The notes under the pieces were generated by a model that worked only from the letters and a program-made list of their open reading frames with translations, was not told the origin of the DNA and ran no database searches. DNA of 50,611 nucleotides, taken from NCBI GenBank assembly GCA_003175935.1, contig PSRI01000252.1:1-50611 (forward strand). Reading direction: 5' to 3'. Every line of letters begins with the position of its first letter. Within the stretch, counting starts at the first letter, position 1. The translations under genes and the position numbers were made by a program. The stretch comes from Bacteroidota bacterium (GTDB taxonomy: Bacteria > Bacteroidota > Bacteroidia > Chitinophagales > Chitinophagaceae). Shown here piece by piece: positions 44,011-50,611 of the stretch.

Positions 44011-45306
44011 ATGATAAAAGGACTGGCTTTATTAATGGCATGTTTATGGTCCCTAATTTCATTTTCTCAGGTAAAATTTTCCTCACTACAGGAAGTATTA
44101 GATTATGCCGATAAGAATAGTGTGACGGCCCGACAGGCGATTTTGCAAAACGCCATAGCATCTACAGACCGTGAAATAACAAAATCAGGGATTTTGCCTA
44201 AAGTTTCGCTATATGGACTTTCAGAATATTACCCGGTAATTGCTACACAGGTTATTCCTGAAAGTATATTTGGTGGACCTGCAGATAAATTTCAAAAAGT
44301 ACAATTTGGATTGCCTTTCATGTTTGCTGCGGGAGCGGAAGTTTCGATGCCCGTAATAAACCTGGAGAAATGGGCTCAACTTGAAAAATCAAAATTGCAA
44401 CAAACGCAGATAGGGTGGAACCAGGCTGCCCAAATTGAAGCATTGCATATTCAGCTCACACAATGGTACTACCAGGTTTTGCTTTCCAGGGCAATGATTG
44501 AATTGAATAATGAAAACGCAAAGATTGTGGCCCAGTTAATGGTTGTAATGCAGGATAGAAATAAGACCGGAATTCTAAATCCATCAGATTATAATCGATC
44601 CCGTAACCTTCAATTGGATGTAGAAGCCGGCGGTCCCGGCTATGCGAAACTGGAGGTGCAGGCGATGAATGCCATCCGTTCACTAATGAACGTTCCTGAC
44701 TCTGTTAGCCTGAATATTTCAGATTCTCTTAACGGATTTAACTGGCCGATGCTTTCGGAAAATACAAACATTGATAAGAGGCCAGCATGGAAAGAAGCAA
44801 TTGCCCGGGTAAATGTAGCAGAACAGGCCTTTACAGAAAGTAAAAAATCAGCTCTACCAAGGCTATCCTTTTACGGCCGATATGCATATACCTGGCAAAT
44901 TAAAGAAGCGCAAACAGTAAGCTATGATGCGAGTACATTAGGACTGCGACTGGACTATACCCTTTTCAATGGATGGAACATCAGGAACCAGCAAAAGAAA
45001 AATAAATTGTTGCTTGAGTCGTCCAGATTGGAACAGGAGAGAACTAAATCAGTATTGACGCAGCAACAAAAAGACTGGTGGAACTGCTACTATACGGCCT
45101 TTCAAACAAAAAATACACTTGAAAATAAATTACAGGTCGCGAGGGAAAATATTCGAATCGCCGGTTTAAATATGAAAGAAGGTGTGATGGAGTTTGATGA
45201 GTTCTATAACATTTTCCTGGATTATGTGCGCGCGAAATTGAATCATTTGCAAAATCTGTCAGATGGAATTTTAAATTATGTACTGATTTCAAATAACATT
45301 CAATAG
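44011..45306 (+). CDS. TolC-family outer-membrane efflux protein
   Basis: The 431-residue protein has a signal peptide (MIKGLALLMACLWSLISFSQ) and two OEP repeats with long coiled-coil segments and ARNxxLx-like strands. It would form the outer-membrane channel of a tripartite exporter with the HlyD-like adaptor that starts 2 bases after its stop. The ATG at 44011 is preferred because it gives a clean signal peptide; in-frame starts at 43978 and 43984 are possible. Confidence 0.85.
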   Translation: MIKGLALLMACLWSLISFSQVKFSSLQEVLDYADKNSVTARQAILQNAIASTDREITKSGILPKVSLYGLSEYYPVIATQVIPESIFGGPADKFQKVQFGLPFMFAAGAEVSMPVINLEKWAQLEKSKLQQTQIGWNQAAQIEALHIQLTQWYYQVLLSRAMIELNNENAKIVAQLMVVMQDRNKTGILNPSDYNRSRNLQLDVEAGGPGYAKLEVQAMNAIRSLMNVPDSVSLNISDSLNGFNWPMLSENTNIDKRPAWKEAIARVNVAEQAFTESKKSALPRLSFYGRYAYTWQIKEAQTVSYDASTLGLRLDYTLFNGWNIRNQQKKNKLLLESSRLEQERTKSVLTQQQKDWWNCYYTAFQTKNTLENKLQVARENIRIAGLNMKEGVMEFDEFYNIFLDYVRAKLNHLQNLSDGILNYVLISNNIQ

Positions 45307-45307
45307 C

Positions 45308-46399
45308 ATGAAATATTTCATTTTGTCTGGGCTTATTGTACCGGGAATAGTTGCCTGCAATCAAAAGCAAACCGAGGTAAAACCTCAAATGAAAAAATTA
45401 ACAACAGCGGTTTATGCTTCGGGAGTTCTGGTTCCTGAGGATGAATATAAAGTTGTGGCGGCAACCGAAGGGTTCCTGGATAAATCAATGTACAGGGAAG
45501 GGGATACTGTAAGCAAAGGCGCTTTTATGTTTTCCCTTTCTAACGTAAACCAGCAAGCGCAGGTACAAACTGCTGAAGCTCTAGTAGAGAAAACCCGTCC
45601 TGTTGCATCTCCTAATTCACCAATGGTAAGTGAATTAAATAATCGCCTTGCTGCGGCGAAAATAAGATTGAAAAATGATAGCATTCAATATGTTCGATAC
45701 AAAGCCCTGTACGACCAGAATGCGATTTCTGCAAGTAATTACGATCGCTACAAATTGCAATACGAAACTTCGCAACGTGATGTAGCAACTGCAGAACAAC
45801 AATTGTCGAACCAAAAATTATCATCCGCCATCCAGCTTCAGGAAGCAAACAATAAACTTCAGGTTGCAAAAGCTACAAAGAGCAATGGTATTGTGAAGAG
45901 CTTTGCCGATGGGATCATCTATGATATTTACAAGCAAACCGGCGATATGGTATACGCGAATCAACCCATAGCTCTGATAGGGTCAGGACCTATGATTGCA
46001 AAATTATCTGTAGACGAAGATGACCTTGGTAAAATTTCTGTTGGACAAAATGTTTTGATAACGATGGATGCTTATCCGGATAAAGTTTTTAAAGCCACAA
46101 TCAAAAAAATATATCCGCTGCTGAATAAAATTGAGCAATCATTTAGGGTAGATGCTGTTTTTGCTGAGGAAATTCCTATTAAACTTTATGGTTTAAATAT
46201 CGAAGCAAATATTGTGGTTAGTCAGAACCAGGCTGCTCTTGTTGTACCCCGGAAAGCGCTTTTAAAGGGAGATAGTGTGATGATTAAGGAAGATGGAAAA
46301 ATCACCAAAGTAAAAGTGACTAGAGGCGCCGAAGATTCTGATTGGGTACAAATAAAAACGGGACTTGATATTAATTCCACCTTAATAGTTACAAAATGA
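45308..46399 (+). CDS. HlyD/RND-type periplasmic adaptor lipoprotein
   Basis: The 363-residue product has a lipoprotein signal with C17 (GIVAC followed by NQKQ). A lipoyl-like beta strand follows (VVAATEGFLDKSMYREGDTVSKG), then a coiled coil (about 90-190), the second lipoyl half (VKSFADGIIYDIYKQTGDMVY) and beta-barrel/membrane-proximal parts (GQNVLITMDAYPDKVFKATI). It links the ABC permease to the TolC-like channel. Its stop overlaps the next start in ATGA. Confidence 0.88.
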   Translation: MKYFILSGLIVPGIVACNQKQTEVKPQMKKLTTAVYASGVLVPEDEYKVVAATEGFLDKSMYREGDTVSKGAFMFSLSNVNQQAQVQTAEALVEKTRPVASPNSPMVSELNNRLAAAKIRLKNDSIQYVRYKALYDQNAISASNYDRYKLQYETSQRDVATAEQQLSNQKLSSAIQLQEANNKLQVAKATKSNGIVKSFADGIIYDIYKQTGDMVYANQPIALIGSGPMIAKLSVDEDDLGKISVGQNVLITMDAYPDKVFKATIKKIYPLLNKIEQSFRVDAVFAEEIPIKLYGLNIEANIVVSQNQAALVVPRKALLKGDSVMIKEDGKITKVKVTRGAEDSDWVQIKTGLDINSTLIVTK

Positions 46400-47655
46400 A
46401 CTGGAAACTCGCATTTGGGATTGCTATAACCCACCTGGTGACGAAGAAAAAGCAAAGTGTCGTGGCCATGCTGGGTGTATTGTTTGGTATTTCTATGTTT
46501 ATCGTCATGATAAGTTTTATGACGGGTGTCAACCAGTTTCTTGAAGATATGGCCATGGACAATACGCCACATATTCGGATTTATAATCCCGTTGAAGTAA
46601 AGGACGAAAAAATAATTTCAAAAGCAGGTACAGGTAACAACTCATGGTATGTGGTATTTCACCAGCGTCCTAAAAACGACCTGGCAAAAATTAAAAACGG
46701 ACTATTGATTGCGGATAAAATTGAAAAAATGCCAGAAGTAAGAGGTGTTGCCCCCATGGTTTCTTCGCAGGTGTTTTTCAATAATGGTCCTGTGCAAATT
46801 CCGGCAAATATTAGCGGAATTGATGTAAAAAAACAGGATGCACTATTTGGGTTGAGCGGAAAAATGGATGACGGTTCTCTTGATGATCTATTGAAAGGTT
46901 CAGACGATGTGATTTTAGGTAAAGGTCTCGCGCAAAAAGCAGGTGTACATGTGGGTGACAGGGTAAATGTGACGACACCTGAAGGTTATAACATCACTCT
47001 GAAAGTCGTGGGAATTTTTTCATTTGGTATTGTTAGTCTGGATGATTCTAAGAGTTATGCCACGCTTGCCACTGTTCAGAAAATTCTCCAAAGGGATCCT
47101 TCATATATCACTGATATCAATATTAAATTGAATGATATGAACAAGGCAACTGAAATTAAGAGTGAATTGAAAGCACAGATGCCTGGTGTTTATTTGGAGG
47201 ATTGGCAGGAAGCAAATGCTTCAATTTTGGCAGGAGAGAAGATCAGGAATATTATGACAGGAGTAGTTTCATTCACACTTTTATTGGTTGCAGGATTCGG
47301 TATTTACAATATCATGAACATGAATATCGTGAATAAAATGAAGGATATCGCTATCTTAAAAGCTACCGGGTTCCAGGGAAACGATATCACTGCTATTTTT
47401 TTACTTGAATCACTTGTAATTGGAGTTGCTGGAGGGTTGCTGGGATTGCTGCTTGGATTTTTATTTAGCTATTTGCTTTCTATTACACCATTCCCTGCTG
47501 GCACTTTTTTTAGAATAAGCACTTTTCCTGTAAATTTTTTGCCACAACATTATATCCTGGGCGTACTATTTGGATTTATTACGACCTTGTTCGCGGGCTA
47601 TTTCCCTGCACTGAAGGCTTCGAAAATTGACCCTGTAATAATTATCAGGGGCTAG
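46396..47655 (+). CDS. MacB/LolC-type ABC transporter permease
   Basis: The 419-residue protein has one N-terminal membrane helix (about 20-43), a large periplasmic MacB_PCD domain (about 45-285) and three C-terminal helices of the FtsX family (about 290-419). The last part has MNMNIVNKMKDIAILKATGFQGNDI and a closing FAGYFPALKASKIDPVIIIRG. With the following ATPase and the upstream adaptor and channel it forms a MacAB-TolC-like exporter. It overlaps the adaptor gene by four bases. Confidence 0.92.
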   Translation: MNWKLAFGIAITHLVTKKKQSVVAMLGVLFGISMFIVMISFMTGVNQFLEDMAMDNTPHIRIYNPVEVKDEKIISKAGTGNNSWYVVFHQRPKNDLAKIKNGLLIADKIEKMPEVRGVAPMVSSQVFFNNGPVQIPANISGIDVKKQDALFGLSGKMDDGSLDDLLKGSDDVILGKGLAQKAGVHVGDRVNVTTPEGYNITLKVVGIFSFGIVSLDDSKSYATLATVQKILQRDPSYITDINIKLNDMNKATEIKSELKAQMPGVYLEDWQEANASILAGEKIRNIMTGVVSFTLLLVAGFGIYNIMNMNIVNKMKDIAILKATGFQGNDITAIFLLESLVIGVAGGLLGLLLGFLFSYLLSITPFPAGTFFRISTFPVNFLPQHYILGVLFGFITTLFAGYFPALKASKIDPVIIIRG

Positions 47656-47677
47656 AAAAATATTTGAATCAAATTTT

Positions 47678-48355
47678 ATGGAGACTGTTCTAAAAGCATC
47701 CAACATTGTTAAATACTTCAACGAACCAGAACCGTTTCAGGTACTGAAGAACGTTAGTTTTGAAGTGGGGAAGGGCGAATTTCTCTCTGTTGTAGGGAAA
47801 TCCGGTTGCGGGAAGAGCACCCTGCTATATATACTATCTACAATGGATACAGATTTTACAGGTGATCTTGAAATAAAAGGCGAAAGGCTTAATGGCTGGA
47901 AACAGAATGCACTTGCAGGATTCAGAAATATGCATCTGGGATTCGTATTTCAGTTCCACTATCTTTTACCTGAGTTCTCTGCGCTTAAGAATGTAATGCT
48001 TCCTGCATTAAAACTGGGTAAATACAGTGAAGAGGAAATTGAACACCGCGCCATTGAAAAACTCAAACTGGTTGAGATGGATGAGTATTCGCATAAGCTT
48101 TCTTCAAAATTATCCGGTGGTCAACAGCAAAGAGTTGCCATAGCGAGAGCACTCATCAATGATCCGGATATTATTATGGGAGATGAACCTACAGGTAATT
48201 TAGATAAATCCAATTCCCAGAGGGTTTTCGATATATTTAAACAGTTAGCAAGAGAAAATCATCAAACCATTATTACAGTTACACACGACAAAGATTTTGC
48301 TGCAGGTTCGGATCGCATTGTTGAAATGCAGGACGGTCAAATTATTCGGGCATGA
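47678..48355 (+). CDS. LolD/MacB-type ABC transporter ATP-binding protein
   Basis: The 225-residue ATPase has Walker A GKSGCGKST (40-48), a Q-loop in FVFQFHYLLPEFSALKNVMLPA, the signature LSGGQQQR (145-152), Walker B IIMGDEP (165-171), the D-loop NLD and the H-loop TVTHD. The spacing is that of the LolD/MacB group that drives mechanotransmission exporters rather than importers. Its stop overlaps the histidine kinase start in ATGA. Confidence 0.95.
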   Translation: METVLKASNIVKYFNEPEPFQVLKNVSFEVGKGEFLSVVGKSGCGKSTLLYILSTMDTDFTGDLEIKGERLNGWKQNALAGFRNMHLGFVFQFHYLLPEFSALKNVMLPALKLGKYSEEEIEHRAIEKLKLVEMDEYSHKLSSKLSGGQQQRVAIARALINDPDIIMGDEPTGNLDKSNSQRVFDIFKQLARENHQTIITVTHDKDFAAGSDRIVEMQDGQIIRA

Positions 48356-49371
48356 ATCTAAAATTCCTTCCATACCTGGTTATTGGAATTTTTACTGTAC
48401 TGATTTCCATCGTCAGGTATTTTGTTATTCCTGACTGGCCATTTTATTTGCATGCAATTTTGTTTTTCGCGCAATTCATTTTATTAACGATTATCTGGAA
48501 GATTGTAGAGTGGCTGAGTTCCTACCTTGATAAATGGTTCCCTTTCAGCCAGTATGTAGCTCAAAGAATTGTTCTTCAAATTTTTCTCACTATTTGTATC
48601 ATTGCACCTTTTTTTCTGTTGGTGATTTATATGGTTCATAAGAATCTTCCAGCTTACGCAACTCCGCAATTTCTTGCAGTAATTGGGGTGATTTTCGTTG
48701 TGTTCATGTCATTGATCAATTTTATTTCATATTTCCAGTACTTTTTTGAACGATGGAAAACTTCAGTAATTCATAATGCTGAATTGCAGGTTACGGCGGC
48801 GAAATTGGAGAAGGAAAAGTTCACGATGCAATATCACAATCTTCGCAATCAGGTCAATCCACACTTTTTGTTCAATACGCTTACTTCCCTTGATGGGTTG
48901 ATTCATTCAAACCCAGATCTGGCTTCGGATTTCATTAGACAACTTTCAAAAGTATATCGATATGTATTGGATCATAAGGAAAATGAAATTGTCAAATTAG
49001 AAACAGAAATAGCGTTCATCCAACATTATATTTCATTGCTGGATATCAGGTATAAAAATGCTTTGAAAATTGATTTAAGGATTTCTGATGAAGGAAAAGA
49101 AAAAGGGATTGTTATGGTTACCTTACAAATGTTGATTGATAATGCGATCAAACATAATACAATAAATAATTTAACCCCTTTGCAGATTTCAATTTGGGAT
49201 GATGGAGGAAATTTGCATGTCAGGAATAACAAACAATTACGCAAGCAAATTGAAAATTCTAACCGCCAGGGCCTATCGCAATTGGTGCAACTGTATACCT
49301 ACCTCGCTAAAAAGAATGTTCACATTATCGATCAATATGACTATTTTGAAGTTCAGCTCCCGCTATTATGA
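48352..49371 (+). CDS. LytS-type membrane sensor histidine kinase
   Basis: The 339-residue protein has four membrane segments (about 5-130), a short coiled coil and a His_kinase domain with the phosphoacceptor H171 in NQVNPHFLFNTLTSLDGLI. An HATPase region (about 235-335) follows with QMLIDNAIKHNTI. It lacks a recognisable extracytoplasmic ligand domain, so it probably senses a membrane-linked signal or its cognate exporter. It is translationally coupled to the ATPase and to the response regulator (ATGA overlaps on both sides). Confidence 0.92.
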   Translation: MNLKFLPYLVIGIFTVLISIVRYFVIPDWPFYLHAILFFAQFILLTIIWKIVEWLSSYLDKWFPFSQYVAQRIVLQIFLTICIIAPFFLLVIYMVHKNLPAYATPQFLAVIGVIFVVFMSLINFISYFQYFFERWKTSVIHNAELQVTAAKLEKEKFTMQYHNLRNQVNPHFLFNTLTSLDGLIHSNPDLASDFIRQLSKVYRYVLDHKENEIVKLETEIAFIQHYISLLDIRYKNALKIDLRISDEGKEKGIVMVTLQMLIDNAIKHNTINNLTPLQISIWDDGGNLHVRNNKQLRKQIENSNRQGLSQLVQLYTYLAKKNVHIIDQYDYFEVQLPLL

Positions 49372-50132
49372 AGATTTTAATTGTAGAAGATGAACCTTTG
49401 GTCGCAATGAGTTTGGCAAAACTTGTAAAGGAGTTGGAACCTGCCGCTGAATTGTTAGGTCCAATTGCAACAGTTAAGGAAGCCCGGGAATGGTTTTTGG
49501 CAAATCCGCAGCCTGATTTGGTTTTATCAGACATTCAACTTTCAGATGGAATTAGTCTGGATATATTTTCAGCAGATTTCCCTTCTTGTCCGATTATTTT
49601 CACCACTGCTTACAATGAATATGCGATTAGGGCATTTAAATTAAACAGCATTGATTATTTATTGAAGCCCATTGATAAAATTGAATTGCAAACGGCATTT
49701 CAAAAGTATCATTTGCTACAGTCAAAATTCTCCAATGAAAATTATATCAGGCAGATTGCAGAAGTTTTCAAAAATTTCAGCGAACTAAAGAAATACAAGG
49801 AAAGGTTTGCGGTCCACCAGGGCCGAACAGTAACATTAGTACCTTCTAATGAAATTTGTTTTTTCGTTAAGGAAGAGCTCATTTACCTTGTAAACGCCGA
49901 ATCGAAGAAATTCATTACCGACTATCGTTCTCTCGACGAAATTTCAGAACTCGTCGATCCTTCACAATTCTATCGGGCTAATCGTCAGTACCTGGTGCAC
50001 CTCAAATCTATCGAAGGTTTCCGCACTGATGAATCCGGTCGAATCACTCTTAAAATCAAAAACAATAAATCAGAAGAAATCATCATCAGCAAAGAAAAGG
50101 CAGCAGAGTTCAGGAAATGGTTTGAAGGCTAG
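49368..50132 (+). CDS. LytTR-family response regulator
   Basis: The 254-residue regulator has a receiver domain (1-120) with the phosphorylation site D55 in LVLSDIQL, acidic pocket E7/D8/E9, T/Y switch region FTTAYNEYAIRAF and K in LLKPID. It also has a C-terminal LytTR DNA-binding domain (about 150-254: FAVHQGRTVTLVPSNEI, QFYRANRQYLVHLKSI). It is the partner of the preceding kinase. Location in the exporter operon suggests it controls that operon. Confidence 0.93.
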   Translation: MKILIVEDEPLVAMSLAKLVKELEPAAELLGPIATVKEAREWFLANPQPDLVLSDIQLSDGISLDIFSADFPSCPIIFTTAYNEYAIRAFKLNSIDYLLKPIDKIELQTAFQKYHLLQSKFSNENYIRQIAEVFKNFSELKKYKERFAVHQGRTVTLVPSNEICFFVKEELIYLVNAESKKFITDYRSLDEISELVDPSQFYRANRQYLVHLKSIEGFRTDESGRITLKIKNNKSEEIIISKEKAAEFRKWFEG

Positions 50133-50380
50133 AGGTTGCCTGCCTGCGGGCAGGCAGGAATGTTGAATGTTGAAGGTTGAAGGTTGAAGGTTTGTTGAAT
50201 GTTAGATGTTGCTTGCTCGCCTTCGCGAAGCTATGGCGAAGCAAGGCCCGCCGAAGCAAGCGTAGCATGCGAAGGAGGGAAGGTTGAAGGTTTGTTGAAT
50301 GTTGAAGGTTTGTTGAATGTTAGATGTTGAAGGTGGTATACTTTGCGGACTTTGCGCTCCTTTGCGACCTGGCGAGAGGT
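50133..50380. repeat. repeat-rich spacer with GC palindrome and GTTGAAGG tandem units
   Basis: CCTGCCTGC and GCAGGCAGG (50137-50156) form a perfect inverted repeat right after the regulator gene. Runs of TGTTGAATGTTGAAGG-type units follow (50160-50209 and 50279-50334), interrupted by a GC-rich structured element (50211-50276) that shares TTCGCGAAG and GCGAAGCAAGGCC with 19.14-19.24 kb. Three TTTGCG words lie at 50341-50370. No gene is seen. Confidence 0.75.
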
Positions 50381-50611
50381 CTATCGAAATCTGCTACTAA
50401 CAACGAGATCTTTGTTTTCTTTCGAATAAGTATAAAATCCTTCACCTGACTTTACTCCCAGTTTGCCAGCAGTTACCATATTCACCAAAAGAGGACAGGG
50501 TGCGTACTTTGGATTTCCAAAGCCTTCATGGAGAACTTTAAGAATGCTGTGACATACATCCAGCCCAATGAAATCTGCTAATTGCAGAGGGCCCATAGGG
50601 TGGGCCATTCC
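50381..50611 (-). CDS. 3-hydroxyacyl-CoA dehydrogenase, C-terminal end only
   Basis: The frame is open to the right window edge, so the gene starts outside. The last 76 residues contain [52 protein letters not shown] and a short tail, the C-terminal domain of 3-hydroxybutyryl-CoA / 3-hydroxyacyl-CoA dehydrogenases (PaaH/Hbd type). The enzyme oxidises 3-hydroxyacyl-CoA with NAD in beta-oxidation or butanoate metabolism. The NAD-binding half is not in the window. Confidence 0.9.
   Translation of the reverse strand, partial: GMAHPMGPLQLADFIGLDVCHSILKVLHEGFGNPKYAPCPLLVNMVTAGKLGVKSGEGFYTYSKENKDLVVSSRFR

Noticed and set aside
50160-50334. Possible CRISPR array from the repeated GTTGAAGG units
   Set aside because: Units are 7-16 bases, contiguous and degenerate with no unique spacers of constant length; no cas genes are present.

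Overview
This window looks like a chromosomal segment of a member of the Bacteroidota, most likely Chitinophagales-like. The evidence is AT-rich coding DNA, a surface protein with a type IX secretion (T9SS type B, gliding-motility-associated) C-terminal domain, several Bacteroidota-typical families (DUF4249, DUF4331, DUF4954, DUF3822, DUF2027-Smr, carboxypeptidase-regulatory/TonB receptors), promoter-like TAnnTTTG boxes and almost no Shine-Dalgarno sequences. The order-level placement is an inference. No phage, IS element, CRISPR array or tRNA was found. One non-coding RNA gene is clear: RNase P RNA.

Layout. 1-7.1 kb: the end of a DUF4249 protein, then thioredoxin reductase, folB, a helical-repeat secreted protein, an M1 metallopeptidase and a PKD/T9SS surface protein. 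7.1-8.5 kb: a MATE exporter on the minus strand. 8.7-15.4 kb: a dense housekeeping run (DUF3822, rsmD, bioD, 5-formyl-THF cyclo-ligase, lpxK, RNase R, polyprenyl synthase) with overlapping or nearly abutting genes. 15.5-18.9 kb: an amino-acid permease, a DoxX-like protein and a DUF2027-Smr protein. 18.9-19.8 kb: a repeat-rich intergenic stretch and rnpB. 19.8-27.2 kb: an accessory envelope region on the minus strand, made of a four-gene unit (two DUF4331 proteins, a TPR lipoprotein, a TonB-dependent receptor), a fasciclin protein and a protein with 27-residue repeats. 27.8-34.5 kb: a GNAT, a XerC/D recombinase, a CxxCxxCC protein, YraN, mannose-6-phosphate isomerase, a small membrane protein and DUF4954. 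34.5-40.2 kb: glmS, an S9 peptidase and mgtE, all on the minus strand. 40.3-42.9 kb: a SET-domain protein and an ECF sigma factor unit. 43-50.1 kb: a fructosamine-kinase-like protein divergent from a six-gene efflux and LytS/LytR operon (TolC, HlyD, FtsX/MacB permease, LolD-like ATPase, histidine kinase, LytTR regulator). The window ends inside a 3-hydroxyacyl-CoA dehydrogenase gene.

The most interesting material is in three places. (1) At 40.77-42.85 kb, an ECF sigma factor is followed by a protein with a short cytoplasmic head, one membrane helix, a roughly 200-residue Asn/Ser-rich tether and an outer-membrane beta-barrel domain. This is a candidate single-chain trans-envelope anti-sigma sensor. 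(2) The junction of those two genes carries a 55-bp direct repeat (one mismatch, 82-bp period). The repeat duplicates the sigma C-terminus and creates a 29-codon micro-ORF that joins both genes through identical ATGCTTGA start/stop overlaps. (3) The DUF4331 operon and the fasciclin gene share the same upstream arrangement, AAATCC-N16-CGTA, at nearly the same distance from their start codons. This suggests one ECF-type regulon, and the sigma gene itself has a GAAAC-N16-CGTA box upstream.

Dispersed intergenic repeats (TTTGCG-type, GGTACTA-type, GTTGAAGG-type and GC-rich palindromes) recur at 8.6, 19.1, 40.7 and 50.2 kb and explain most of the non-coding space.
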